DNA of 64,000 nt from DASXRC01 sp036506495 (GTDB taxonomy: Bacteria; Actinomycetota; Actinomycetes; Mycobacteriales; Micromonosporaceae): contig DASXRQ010000265.1 in the NCBI GenBank assembly GCA_036506495.1, forward strand, positions 1-64,000, given 5' to 3'. Under the pieces are notes generated by a model. The model ran no database searches. It had not been told where the DNA came from and saw only the letters and a program-made list of their open reading frames with translations. The translations under genes were made by a program, and so were the position numbers. Below are positions 49,570 to 58,149 of the stretch, piece by piece. Within the stretch, counting starts at the first letter, position 1, and every line of letters starts with the position of its first letter.

Positions 49570-50178
49570 TCAACCGGCCCGTAGGTACTGCTCGGCCGGA
49601 TCGTGTGCGGCCTCCGGAGCGCCGTCGATGACAAGGTCGGCGTGCTGGGCCGTGGCGTCCGCGGCGAAGTGGCGGTTCTCGCGCAGGCGCCATTTCTCGA
49701 GGTACGCCCGGAGCGCCTCGCCGTCGCGGCCGAGCGCCCGGGCGAGGCGCAGGTCGCTCGGGGCGGTGACGAACACGGCCAGGCTGAGCCGCGGGCGGAT
49801 CGCGGCTCGGGCGGCGCTCACCCCTTCGATGATCACCACCGGCGCCGGTACGACGTCGACGGTGGCGTCGCCGAATGCACGCTGGTGCCAGTCATAGCGG
49901 CGGTAGCGGCCGGGGCGCCCGGCGGCCAGCGGTTTGAGGACGTCCCGCTCCAATCGCGCCCAGAACGTGAACTGATCGTCCCACCCGTCGAGCAGGTCGT
50001 CGGTGCGGACCACGGGCGTCGGGTGGCCGGTCTGCCGCTCGAGCGCCACAGCCAGGCGGTCGGCGACGTTGCTCTTGCCGGCGCCGCTCGGACCGTCGAC
50101 CGCGACGAGGCGTACCCGGCCCAGCCGCGGCGGGGCGGCGAGGACCCGGGCGGCGAGGTCGTCGTACGACTCGATCAC
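49570..50178 (-). CDS. uridine kinase-like P-loop kinase
   Basis: A 202-aa P-loop NTPase with Walker A AVDGPSGAGKSNVADRLA (about 25-40), VVRTDDLLDGWDDQ, RRYDWHQRAFGD and VVIIEGVSAARAAIRP. The layout fits the uridine kinase/phosphoribulokinase-like family, but nucleoside specificity is not proven. GTG 50178 (VIESYDDLA) overlaps the cobD stop by GTGA. Conserved coupling to cobD suggests a possible role near the cobalamin pathway, which is inference. Confidence 0.85.
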   Translation of the reverse strand: MIESYDDLAARVLAAPPRLGRVRLVAVDGPSGAGKSNVADRLAVALERQTGHPTPVVRTDDLLDGWDDQFTFWARLERDVLKPLAAGRPGRYRRYDWHQRAFGDATVDVVPAPVVIIEGVSAARAAIRPRLSLAVFVTAPSDLRLARALGRDGEALRAYLEKWRLRENRHFAADATAQHADLVIDGAPEAAHDPAEQYLRAG

Positions 50179-51113
50179 TGTCCGGGCCTCGTGCGGATTG
50201 CCGCGGCGAGCACGACGGCGGCGAGGCCCACCGCGCCGGACAGCGCCGCGGCGCGGCGGATGTCGCCGGCGTCCGGCCGCGGACCGTCGCCGAGGAACGG
50301 CCGGGTCTCCGACCGTCCGAAGTAGACGTTCCGGCCGCCGAGCCGGACGCCGAGCGCGCCGGCCATCGCCGCCTCGCACTGTCCGGCGTTGGGGCTTGGG
50401 TGGTCGCCGCCGTCGCGGCGCCAGATCCGCAGCGCCCGGCCGGTGTCGCCGTCGGCGAGCGGTGCGAGCAATGCCGTCAGGGCCGCCGTCAGGCGGGATG
50501 GCGCCAGGTTCAGCGCGTCGTCGAGGCGGGCCGCCGCGGTGCCGAACCGGGCGTACCGCTCCGACCGATGCCCGACCATCGCGTCCAACGTGTTGGCCGC
50601 GCGGTAGCCGACGAGCCCCGGCACCCCGGCCACGGCGCCCCAGAACAGCGGCGCCACCACGGCATCGGAGGTGTTCTCCGCGACCGACTCGACGGTCGCA
50701 CGGGCGAGCTCCGGCTCGTCCAGCCGCTCCGGGTCACGCCCGCACAGGTTCGGCAACCGTTCCCGGGCCGCGGGTAGCTCGCCCCGCTCGAGCGCGGCGG
50801 CCATGGCGGTCGCCTCCCGTCGCAGGGTCCGGGCGCCGAGCGCGGCCCACGTCGCGGCGGCGACCACGGCGGCACGCGCGAACGGCCGGCGCCGCGTGCC
50901 GAGGCCGACCGCCGCGGCGGCCAAGACCGGGAAGCCAACGGCGAGCGCGGCGTACCGCGTGCCGGCCGCGGGGGTAGGGGCGTACAGCCAGCGCTCCAGG
51001 GCCGCGGCGGCCCGGCCGTACGCGGCGACCGGATGTCCCCGGCGGGGGTCTCCGACGAGCGCGTCGAGCGCGAACCCGGCGAGCAGACCCAGCGCGTCGG
51101 CGGTCCGCCTCAT
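50175..51113 (-). CDS. cobD: adenosylcobinamide-phosphate synthase
   Basis: A 312-aa CobD/CbiB integral membrane protein. The conserved block is ALDALVGDPRRGHPVAAYGR at the N-terminus, ATVESVAENTSDAVVAPLFW, YRAANTLDAMVGHRSERYARFGTAAARLDD and HPSPNAGQCEAAMAGALGVRLGG. It attaches aminopropanol (or its phosphate) to cobyric acid. It stands apart from the cobC-cobT-cobA operon at 36-40 kb, between an amine oxidase (4-bp overlap) and the kinase (4-bp overlap). Confidence 0.96.
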   Translation of the reverse strand: MRRTADALGLLAGFALDALVGDPRRGHPVAAYGRAAAALERWLYAPTPAAGTRYAALAVGFPVLAAAAVGLGTRRRPFARAAVVAAATWAALGARTLRREATAMAAALERGELPAARERLPNLCGRDPERLDEPELARATVESVAENTSDAVVAPLFWGAVAGVPGLVGYRAANTLDAMVGHRSERYARFGTAAARLDDALNLAPSRLTAALTALLAPLADGDTGRALRIWRRDGGDHPSPNAGQCEAAMAGALGVRLGGRNVYFGRSETRPFLGDGPRPDAGDIRRAAALSGAVGLAAVVLAAAIRTRPGQ

Positions 51114-52267
51114 CGGCGCGCGCCCGCGAACCGGTCCGGAGCGAAGATGTCGATCGGATGGTCGGTCGCGCCCCGCTGGGCCAGGTCGGCGAGGATTTCG
51201 CCGATCACCGGCACGAACTTGAAGCCGTGCCCCGAGAAGCCGGCCGCCACGGTGACCGCGTCGTGCTCCGGATGCCGGCCGACCACGAAGTGACCGTCCG
51301 GGGTGAGCGTGTAGAGGCATTGCTTGCCGCCCAGCCACCGGCCGCGGGCGAGTGCCGGCAGTCGGCCCGCGAGCCACTCGACGAGGTGTCGCTCCTCTCC
51401 CGGCCGGACCGCGTCGGCCCCCACCTCGGGGTCGGCGGGCTCGTCACCGGTGTGGAAGGCCGCCTTCACGACCGGCCCGCCCGCGAGCGGGTCGCCGGGC
51501 GGCGGGTCGAGTGCCGGCACGCCATACGCGGCCACCCCGGCGGGGGATTCCCAGATCCAGATCGGGCACCGGTCGGCTGCGAACTCGGCAGCTGGCGGCT
51601 CCCAGAAGTGCTGGACGCGGCGTTCGACCCGGAACGGCACGTCGAGGTCGCCCAGCCGCGGTGCCCCGCCGCCGGGGCACAGCACGAGTCGGTCCGCGGC
51701 GAGCGGCCCGTCCGCGGTGCGCACCTCCACGCCGGCGCGGCTCGCGCGCCAACCGGTGACCGCGACGCCGTAGCGCAGGTCGGCGCCGGCCTGCGCGGCC
51801 AGCCGCAAAAAGGCATCGACCGCAGCCTCGGGCCGGACGACACCGGCGACCTCCTCGTACAGTCCGACCTCTGCGTCGGTGGGCGCGAACACCGGGAATC
51901 GACGTCGCATCTCCGCCGCGTCCAGAAGCTCGTGACCGAGTCCGTGCCGCCGGGCGGACTCGAGCGCGCCCGCCACGGTGTCGGACTCCGGCCGTCCGAT
52001 CATCAGGCCGCCGGTCCGGGTCAGCAGCCGGGTGCCGGCGGCGGCCTCGACACGGGGCCACATCTCGTACGCCCGCCGCAGCAACGGAACGTACGCGGCG
52101 CCCTCGGCGTACGCGAGGCGGATGATTCGGGACCCGCCGGCGTGAGCGCCCCGCCCGTGCGGCGGCGTGAACCGGTCCACGCCAACCACGCGGAGGCCGC
52201 GCTCGGCCAGCTGGTACGCGGCCGCCGCACCCATGCTGCCAAGTCCTACGACGATGACATCCGGCAT
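51110..52267 (-). CDS. solA: FAD-dependent amine oxidase (monomeric sarcosine/N-methyltryptophan oxidase family)
   Basis: A 385-aa flavoprotein: VIVVGLGSMGAAAAYQLAERG (dinucleotide fold), GRGAHAGGSRIIRLAYAEG, YEEVAGVVRPEAAVDAFLRL, and KQCLYTLTPDGHFVVGRHP with the Cys that covalently binds FAD in the family (about 307). The substrate is probably an N-methyl amino acid and cannot be set further. It is the first gene of a coupled trio with cobD and the kinase. The symbol follows family annotation and is not functionally proven. Confidence 0.88.
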   Translation of the reverse strand: MPDVIVVGLGSMGAAAAYQLAERGLRVVGVDRFTPPHGRGAHAGGSRIIRLAYAEGAAYVPLLRRAYEMWPRVEAAAGTRLLTRTGGLMIGRPESDTVAGALESARRHGLGHELLDAAEMRRRFPVFAPTDAEVGLYEEVAGVVRPEAAVDAFLRLAAQAGADLRYGVAVTGWRASRAGVEVRTADGPLAADRLVLCPGGGAPRLGDLDVPFRVERRVQHFWEPPAAEFAADRCPIWIWESPAGVAAYGVPALDPPPGDPLAGGPVVKAAFHTGDEPADPEVGADAVRPGEERHLVEWLAGRLPALARGRWLGGKQCLYTLTPDGHFVVGRHPEHDAVTVAAGFSGHGFKFVPVIGEILADLAQRGATDHPIDIFAPDRFAGARR

Positions 52268-52331
52268 GGCGCCCCTCCCCCGCGCGGTCCTCGCCTCCGA
52301 CCCGCAGCCTAGTGGGCCCATGGCCGACCGG

Positions 52332-52370
52332 CGTCGGGGTGGGGAGCGGGAGGCTCTCCCCACCCCGACG
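52332..52370 (-). terminator. hairpin terminator after ssb
   Basis: Perfect 15-bp arms CGTCGGGGTGGGGAG (52332-52346) and CTCCCCACCCCGACG (52356-52370) with a 9-nt loop, starting 3 bp after the ssb stop and ahead of the amine oxidase promoter. Confidence 0.8.
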
Positions 52371-52373
52371 CGA

Positions 52374-53135
52374 TCAGGCGGGCACCGCGGCGCGACCGCG
52401 GCCTCGCCTGCCCCGCCCCGAGGCCGAGGACTCGGAAGCGCCGTGGTCGACGTCCTCGCCACCAACCTCCGCGCCGTTGTCGGGCTCATCGCCGCCCTCC
52501 TGGAGCGCGAGCGGGACCACCTCGTCGTCCGAGTCGTCCCCGCCGAGCCCCGACTCGAACGTCTCGAATCCGTCGGCGCGCCCGGACGCGAACGGCTCGT
52601 ACCCGGTCGCCGGCGACACGGGGTCGGCCGCGAAGCCCGGATCGTCGTCGTCGGCGAACCCGTGCTCGCCGTAGTGGACGGGCGCGTCCGCCGCATCGAG
52701 CACCTTCGCTGCCTCGCCCTGGACCAGCCCCTCGGCCGCGCCGTCCTCGATGGCGTTGGTCGACCCGGTGGGCCGGTTACGAGCGAACTTGCCGCGGCCA
52801 CGCGAAAGGTCGTGGCCCACGGCCACCGCGTCCAGCTCGTAGAGCGTGCGATGGTTGTTGTCCTGGTCCGTCCAATCTCGGGTGTATAGCCGGCCCACCA
52901 CCACGACGGGGTCGCCGGTCATCACCGACGCGGACACCCCCTCGGCGAGCCTGCGCCAGCAGTTCACCCGCACCCGGAAGCTGTTGCCGTCCACCCACTT
53001 TCCGCTTTCCCGGTCCATCCGGCGCGCGGTGGAGGCCACCTTGAACCTGGCCACCAGCGCGCCCGTGTTGGACGTGCGCCGCCATTCCGGCGCCGTGAGC
53101 ACGTTGCCCACGATCGTGACGTACGTGTCGAACAT
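52374..53135 (-). CDS. single-stranded DNA-binding protein paralogue with atypical tail
   Basis: 253 aa. The OB fold (about 1-115) is clear: MFDTYVTIVGNVLTAPEWRR, LVARFKVASTARRMDR, VRVNCWRRLAEGVSASVMTG and VVVVGRLYTRDW. The remaining 135 residues are acidic and low-complexity (about 150-230), then end in a basic GRGRRGRGRAAVPA rather than the acidic DDIPF-like tip that recruits partners. This is not the canonical rpsF-ssb-rpsR copy and resembles accessory SsbB-type proteins. ATG 53135 has GGAGAG upstream. Confidence 0.9.
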   Translation of the reverse strand: MFDTYVTIVGNVLTAPEWRRTSNTGALVARFKVASTARRMDRESGKWVDGNSFRVRVNCWRRLAEGVSASVMTGDPVVVVGRLYTRDWTDQDNNHRTLYELDAVAVGHDLSRGRGKFARNRPTGSTNAIEDGAAEGLVQGEAAKVLDAADAPVHYGEHGFADDDDPGFAADPVSPATGYEPFASGRADGFETFESGLGGDDSDDEVVPLALQEGGDEPDNGAEVGGEDVDHGASESSASGRGRRGRGRAAVPA

Positions 53136-53284
53136 CGTCTCTCCACTGTGTCCGATCCGATTGACCATGCGAGTCGACTCGCAACGAAGCGTGGCCCGGG
53201 CGGCCGACCGCTGCCAGGCTGGTGCGGCGGATCTGTGGACAGGCGCGGGCGCTGTGGACAACGCCCTGATCGTCAGGTCATGTG

Positions 53285-54499
53285 CTACGCGGCCGGGCGG
53301 AACACGAGCGTGCCGTTGTGGCCGCCGAATCCGAACGAGTTCGAGATCGCGCCGGCCGGCTGCCACGGGCGCGGCTCGAGCACCAGGTCGATCTCACATT
53401 CGGGGTCGACCGTCACCGTGCCCATCGTCGGCGGGAGGGTGCGGTGGGCGTACGCGAGCGCCACCGACACCGCCTCGATCGCTCCGGCGGCGCCCTGCGC
53501 GTGCCCCGTCACGCCCTTGATCGAGGTCACGGCCGGGCCGGGCTTGCCGAACAGCTCGATGATGACCTGGGCCTCGGTCGCGTCGTTCAGTTGCGTCGAT
53601 GTGCCGTGCGCGTTGACATGCGTGACGTCGGCCGGCGACAGCTCGGCGTCGGTGAGGGCCAGCCGCATGCACCCGAGCGCGCCGCGCCCGCCGGGTGCCG
53701 GAGCGGTGATGTGGTACGCGTCGGCGGTCGACGCGGAGCCGGCCAGCTCCGCGTACGCCCGGACACCGCGACCCGCGGCCCGGGACGCCTCCTCCAGCAC
53801 GAGCACCGCGGCTCCCTCGGCGGCGCAGAAGCCGTCCCGCTCGACGTCGAACGGCCGGGAGATCCCGGTCGCCGACAGCGCGCGCATGTTCGTGTACCCG
53901 GCGACGTTGGTGCCGGTCAGCGACGCCTCCGTGCCCCCAACCACGGCGAGGTCCGCCCGGCCCGCGGCGATCCAGCGGGCCGCGTTGGCCAACGCGTGGG
54001 TGCCGGTCGCGCACGCGGTCGAGATCGTCTCGCACGGACCGCGGAGGTTCCACCGCATGGAGACCGCCGCAGCGGCCGCGTTGGGCATCACCATCGGCAC
54101 GGTCAGCGGCGAGACGGCCCGGTCGCCGCGCTCGGCGCGTACCAATGCCTGGGTTTCCCAGGACGTCGCCCCGCCGATCCCGGTGCCGATCAGGACGGCG
54201 GCCCGGTCCGCGTCGACGGCGGCGAGCCCGCCAGCGGTGGCTGCGCTGTCGAGCAGGCCGGCGTCGACCAGGGCCTGCGCGGCCGCGGCGATGGCGAGCT
54301 GGGCGAACCGGTCCAACCGCCGGGCCTCCACCTTGGACAGACCCCAGTCCGTGGGCATGAAGTCCGGGACGCCTCGTATGGGCGCCGGCTCGACGGGCTT
54401 CGCCAGGCTGGCCCAGAAGTCCGGAAGGCCGGTGCCGTACGGCGTGACCACCCCCAGACCCGTGATCACGACGCGTCTGCCGTCCCTCGATTCGATCAC
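53285..54499 (-). CDS. beta-ketoacyl-ACP synthase (FabF-type)
   Basis: A 404-aa thiolase-fold ketosynthase: RRVVITGLGVVTPYGTGLPD, nucleophile Cys in ETISTACATGTHALANAARW (about 165), His in NAHGTSTQLNDATE (about 300), GVTGHAQGAAGAIEA and NSFGFGGHNGTLVF (second His). It is a complete chain-elongating KAS-II-like enzyme with the active Cys present, so not a chain-length-factor partner. There is no ACP, reductase or malonyltransferase gene nearby, so it is either an accessory FabF or a lone copy. Confidence 0.93.
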   Translation of the reverse strand: MIESRDGRRVVITGLGVVTPYGTGLPDFWASLAKPVEPAPIRGVPDFMPTDWGLSKVEARRLDRFAQLAIAAAAQALVDAGLLDSAATAGGLAAVDADRAAVLIGTGIGGATSWETQALVRAERGDRAVSPLTVPMVMPNAAAAAVSMRWNLRGPCETISTACATGTHALANAARWIAAGRADLAVVGGTEASLTGTNVAGYTNMRALSATGISRPFDVERDGFCAAEGAAVLVLEEASRAAGRGVRAYAELAGSASTADAYHITAPAPGGRGALGCMRLALTDAELSPADVTHVNAHGTSTQLNDATEAQVIIELFGKPGPAVTSIKGVTGHAQGAAGAIEAVSVALAYAHRTLPPTMGTVTVDPECEIDLVLEPRPWQPAGAISNSFGFGGHNGTLVFRPAA

Positions 54500-54554
54500 G
54501 CTTCCCCTCCCCCAGGAGGCCGTGCCGCGCTCCCTACGCTAGCCCCCGACCAGG

Positions 54555-54560
54555 TAGCGT
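54555..54560 (+). promoter_or_regulatory. candidate leaderless -10 (TAGCGT) for the alpha/beta hydrolase
   Basis: TAGCGT ends 7 nt before the GTG at 54568. It is the same hexamer as at kynU, the M1 lipoprotein gene and the DUF1015 gene. Confidence 0.5.
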
Positions 54561-54567
54561 CGCAGGC

Positions 54568-55653
54568 GTGGAAACGGACGTGCTCGGGCCGCCGTACGAG
54601 CGGCAGACCATCGACCTGGGCAGCGACGACGAGGGCCCGGTCGTGGCGACGCTGGTCCGGCGCCGTGCCGAGACGCCGAGCCGGCGCGCGGTGCTCTACG
54701 TGCACGGCGCGTTCGACTACTTCTTTCAGACCCACCTCGCCGACTTCTTCATCGAGCGGGGCTGGGACTTCTACGCCATCGACCTGCGCAAGTACGGCCG
54801 CAGCATCCTTCCCCACCAGACGCCGAACTACTGCCGCAGCCTCACCGAATACTTCCCCGAGCTCGACGAGGCGACGCGGATCATTCGCGAGGATGACGGC
54901 CACGACGTGCTGCTCGTCAATGGACACTCCACCGGTGGACTGATCACTCCACTGTGGACGCACGCGCGGCGCGCGTCGGGTCTCGTCAACGGGCTCTTTC
55001 TCAACAGCCCGTTCTTCGACTTCAACGCGCCCTGGTTCACGCGGCGGCCGGTCGCGGTGGCCATCGCCGGGGTCGGGCGCCGCTGGCCGCACCGGGTGAT
55101 GCCGTTCGCGCTCTCGCGGGTGTACGGCGAGAGCATCAGCGCCGGCCATCGAGGCGAATGGCGCTATGACCTCGCCTGGAAGCCGATCGCAGGGTTTCCG
55201 GTCCGGGCCGGCTGGCTGCGCGCGATCCGCGAGGCGCAGCGGATCCTGCGCGCCGGTCTCGCCATCCCGGTGCCGATCCTGTTGGCGTGCTCGACCGAGT
55301 CGTTCCGCGGTTCCCGGTGGGACGACTCGGCCCACGAGCGCGATGCGGTGCTGGACGTTCGGCACATGCTCCGCTGGGCGCCCGGACTCGGCCCCCATGT
55401 CACGATCGTGCAGATCGCGGGCGGTCGGCACGACCTGACGCTGTCGCTGCCGCCGGCCCGGGACCGGCTGTTCAGCGAAGCCGACCGGTGGATCGAGGCA
55501 TACGTGGCCGGGGCGCCATCCGCTCCGGGAGCACCGTCCGCCCCGGGGGCGCCGGTCGCCCCGGGGGCGCCGGTTGCTGCGTCGGCGGATTCGGACCAGC
55601 CGGCGGGAACACGTCCCACATCCCCCGACGCCGCACCAGCAGCTCCCGGCTGA
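54568..55653 (+). CDS. alpha/beta hydrolase (serine aminopeptidase S33-like) with repetitive tail
   Basis: 361 aa. Strand-loop elements AVLYVHGAFDYFFQTHLADFF, YAIDLRKYGRS and nucleophile elbow LLVNGHSTGGLITPLW (Ser about 119) are followed by a cap and a late His in GGRHDLTLSL. The catalytic Asp is not obvious. From about 310 the chain is GAPSAPGAPSAPGAPVAPGA-type repeats and other low-complexity sequence. The last 182 bp overlap the antisense DUF1444 gene. Leaderless start GTG 54568. Confidence 0.9.
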   Translation: METDVLGPPYERQTIDLGSDDEGPVVATLVRRRAETPSRRAVLYVHGAFDYFFQTHLADFFIERGWDFYAIDLRKYGRSILPHQTPNYCRSLTEYFPELDEATRIIREDDGHDVLLVNGHSTGGLITPLWTHARRASGLVNGLFLNSPFFDFNAPWFTRRPVAVAIAGVGRRWPHRVMPFALSRVYGESISAGHRGEWRYDLAWKPIAGFPVRAGWLRAIREAQRILRAGLAIPVPILLACSTESFRGSRWDDSAHERDAVLDVRHMLRWAPGLGPHVTIVQIAGGRHDLTLSLPPARDRLFSEADRWIEAYVAGAPSAPGAPSAPGAPVAPGAPVAASADSDQPAGTRPTSPDAAPAAPG

Positions 55654-56119
55654 GCAGGTGCTGGTCGCCGGCGAAGAACACCCGGTCGACCGCTCGCCTG
55701 GCCTTCTCCAGCCCCGGCCGTGACTCGGATCCGGTGACGATCACGACATCGCGGGCGGGTACGCCAACGACGAGCTCGCCGGGTATCGACCCCTCCAGGC
55801 TGTCCCAGAACGCGTGAGCCAGCAGGACGCTGGACTCCAACCCGTCGAACGACAGCATGAGCGCCGGCGGCTGCCCGTGGATCCGCACCCGGTCGAGCAT
55901 CGAACCGAGGGTCAGCGCGGCATTTCGGCGTACCGTCCCGAGGGCCAGCCCGTACTGGTCCAGATCCGCCCAGGTGACCAGCCGCTCGCCGAACGGGGGC
56001 CCAGCCGAGTACGCCACCGCAAGATCACCGAGAAACTCGTCCACCACGTGGTGATCAAGGTAGCGTTCGTCTTCGGCGGCCACCAGGACCGGAAGAAACG
56101 TGGTGCTGATCACGCGCAC
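55472..56119 (-). CDS. DUF1444-family protein with Pro/Arg-rich tail
   Basis: 215 aa. The folded part (about 1-165) has FLPVLVAAEDERYLDHHVVDE, RLVTWADLDQYGLALGTVRRNAA, RIHGQPPALMLSFDGLESSVLL and GELVVGVPARDVVIVTGSES, which match my recollection of DUF1444/YtpQ. The tail (about 170-215) is Pro/Arg-rich and lies wholly antisense to the 3' end of the hydrolase gene. GTG 56119 is chosen because TAGGTT (complement of 56127-56132) lies 7 nt upstream; longer starts lie in front of that. Confidence 0.82.
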   Translation of the reverse strand: MRVISTTFLPVLVAAEDERYLDHHVVDEFLGDLAVAYSAGPPFGERLVTWADLDQYGLALGTVRRNAALTLGSMLDRVRIHGQPPALMLSFDGLESSVLLAHAFWDSLEGSIPGELVVGVPARDVVIVTGSESRPGLEKARRAVDRVFFAGDQHLLSRELLVRRRGMWDVFPPAGPNPPTQQPAPPGRPAPPGRTVLPERMAPRPRMPRSTGRLR

Positions 56120-56126
56120 GCGTGTC

Positions 56127-56132
56127 AACCTA
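56127..56132 (-). promoter_or_regulatory. candidate leaderless -10 (TAGGTT) for the DUF1444 gene
   Basis: TAGGTT, identical to the rrn -10, ends 7 nt before the GTG at 56119. Confidence 0.5.
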
Positions 56133-56237
56133 GTCGCTGACGCGGGCGAGGTCACGCCCCGTCGGACCGGGATCCGGTCGACCTTGGCGGTAACCTTCAG
56201 TCACGCCGGCGCTTCGCCTCGGGGCAGCGGACACCGC

Positions 56238-56310
56238 GCGCCCGTAGCTCAGCGGATAGAGCAGCTGCCTTCTAAGCAGTTGGTCGCAGGTTCAAATCCT
56301 GCCGGGCGCA
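56238..56310 (+). tRNA. tRNA-Arg (anticodon TCT)
   Basis: Cloverleaf with acceptor GCGCCCG/CGGGCGC, D arm GCTC...GAGC, anticodon stem GCTGC/GCAGT around loop CTTCTAA (anticodon TCT) and T arm GCAGGTTCAAATCCTGC. The discriminator is A, and CCA is not encoded. It is followed at once by an accessory-looking stretch, but no integrase or direct repeat of its 3' end was found. Confidence 0.95.
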
Positions 56311-56355
56311 CTGGGCAAAGATCACTTCTGACGACGCTTCCCGGTGGCGTGCCCG

Positions 56356-57978
56356 CTACGTGCCCGATGGCGACGGCGGGTGGTGGCGGCGACGTTGCCA
56401 TACCAGCAGGGCGCTGCCCAGTGCCGCGACGACGGTCAGCCCGATTCCCCCCGCCCACGTCAGCCCAGACCACGACCGGTGCGGGGGCGACGGTGGCCGG
56501 GCGCCGACCCCGGCCGACGGTGGCGCGGCTGTGGCGGTGGCGGTCGCGGCGGGTTCGGCCGACCCGGGAGATGTCGCTACCGCGGTGGCGCCGGTGGGCG
56601 CCGGGGCGGGTGGGAGCGTGCCAAGCCCGTAGCGCACAATCTTCACGCCTGTGGTACGCGAGGTCTGCAGCTGGTAGAAGGCGCCGTCGGGACCCACTCG
56701 GTACTCCGTGGTGGGTTGGTCACCCCAGATGGCGTTGTCCAGGTTTAGCCGCACCGGCGCGCCGGAGGCGGTCAGCCGGAGCGCGAGCTGCTCAAGCTTC
56801 CACGTCGGCGCGTCCTCGAACACGTCAAGCGGGAGGACCGGGTCGCCGTCGGCCAGCGCCGGCAAGGCGGCGCCCGGCCCGGCCATGTCGGTCGCGCTGG
56901 TCACCCGCCAGGCCCGAACCGGCTTACCCGTGGCGTCGAGCACCGCGATGCGGGCGTCGCGCCGGGACACGTAGGTCACGACGAGCCGGCCGCCGCCGGG
57001 AACCGGCTGGTCGGGTTGGGTCAGCCGCCGCTGCTCGCCGACGCTGAGCGGAGTCCCGGCGGCGGTGGTGACCGGGATCCAACCGTCCGGAACGACGTCA
57101 TACAGCACACCGTCTGGTCCCATCCGCAGCTGCCCGTTGAACAAATCGGTGGCAAGTAAGACCCGCCACCGCACCCTTCCATCCGCGGTGATCGAGTAGA
57201 GGACCATCGTCTTCTCGGCGGGCGTGCCCGGGCCGGTGAGATAGAAGGTGCCGTTCGGTCCCAGCGCGAAGTCGGCGGGGAAGACCGGCAGCGGCACCGC
57301 CCCGGCCGGGCGATCAGGCCGGCCCGGCTGCCAGCCGAGCAACCGCTTGTTCAGGTCATCGAGCAACCAAACCCCGCCGTCCGCGGCGATCTCGAATGAG
57401 CTCGGTCCGGACCAGGCCCCCTCTGACGGCTGTTCCCAGCCGACGCCGTCCGCGCCCACCCGGGCGACGACCGCGTCCGCTGCGGTCAGCGCGCCGAAGC
57501 GGTGCCGGCCCAGCCGCACCTCGACCGGCGTGGCAACCACCCACACCTGCCGCGGGCCAGCCGCGCCAGCCGCCGGGACCGTGGCCGTCTGGCCGGTCCC
57601 CGGCGCCCGGAACACGGCGTAGTAACGCAACCGCTGCCCATGCACCACGAAGGCCGGCACCTGCCCCAGCAGTGCAGGACCGTCCCAGGCACTCTCGCCA
57701 ACCCGCAACGGCACTGCCACATACCCGGGGGTCGTGTCGTTGCCCACGTACAGCACACCAGAAGGGACGGCCTCGGCGGTGACGGCGAACTCAACCCGGA
57801 ACGGCTCCCCGTTCACCGCGATGGCCGCGGTATCGTCGCGAACCGACTCGGCGGGATTCGTACCGTTGGACGGCGCAGCTGCTCCCCACGCCGGCGGCGC
57901 AAGGGTGAGTCCAGCTATGACGATCAACGCACCCGTCGCGATCCCATTCATGAAGCCTGATGTCCGGAACCGGAACAC
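56356..57978 (-). CDS. exported repeat protein with C-terminal membrane anchor
   Basis: About 540 aa. A signal peptide (RTSGFMNGIATGALIVIAGL ... PPAWGA) precedes two parts: an N-terminal beta-rich region (about 35-160) and a six-bladed-looking propeller region with repeated GPDG/ADG-type blades (FEIAADGGVWLLDDLNKRLL, FALGPNGTFYLTG, LRMGPDGVLYDVVPDG, YRVGPDGAFYQL). A Thr/Ala/Pro linker, one helix (AGGIGLTVVAALGSALLVW) and a QRRRHH tail end it. GTG 57978 follows AGGGGG. It is presumably a surface-displayed NHL-like protein; the ligand is unknown. Confidence 0.78.
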   Translation of the reverse strand: MFRFRTSGFMNGIATGALIVIAGLTLAPPAWGAAAPSNGTNPAESVRDDTAAIAVNGEPFRVEFAVTAEAVPSGVLYVGNDTTPGYVAVPLRVGESAWDGPALLGQVPAFVVHGQRLRYYAVFRAPGTGQTATVPAAGAAGPRQVWVVATPVEVRLGRHRFGALTAADAVVARVGADGVGWEQPSEGAWSGPSSFEIAADGGVWLLDDLNKRLLGWQPGRPDRPAGAVPLPVFPADFALGPNGTFYLTGPGTPAEKTMVLYSITADGRVRWRVLLATDLFNGQLRMGPDGVLYDVVPDGWIPVTTAAGTPLSVGEQRRLTQPDQPVPGGGRLVVTYVSRRDARIAVLDATGKPVRAWRVTSATDMAGPGAALPALADGDPVLPLDVFEDAPTWKLEQLALRLTASGAPVRLNLDNAIWGDQPTTEYRVGPDGAFYQLQTSRTTGVKIVRYGLGTLPPAPAPTGATAVATSPGSAEPAATATATAAPPSAGVGARPPSPPHRSWSGLTWAGGIGLTVVAALGSALLVWQRRRHHPPSPSGT

Positions 57979-58149
57979 AATTCCCCCTAGCCGCACTTGG
58001 TTGTGGTGGGTGTACGACGCGCCGGACGCCTGCTCGGTTGACCGGCCAGACATTCCAACAGACTGTCGGATCACCGTCACCCGAACCCACGAACCATTCC
58101 GATCACCCGCCGTCCGACGCCGATGGCGTTGGTCAGCGCCCCTGTCCGC
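57979..58149. other. promoter region of the exported repeat protein, no gene seen
   Basis: The 171 bp between the repeat-protein start and the decayed flavoprotein are AT-richer than the genome average. Reading frames are not coding-like. A ribosome binding site (AGGGGG) lies just before the GTG at 57978. Confidence 0.5.

Noticed and set aside
53100..53170. LexA/SOS box upstream of ssb
   Set aside because: TCGAACATCG near the start lacks the second half of the GAAC-N4-GTTC palindrome.
56238..56310. tRNA-Arg as attachment site of an integrated element
   Set aside because: No integrase, excisionase or direct repeat of the tRNA 3' end was seen in the following 8 kb.
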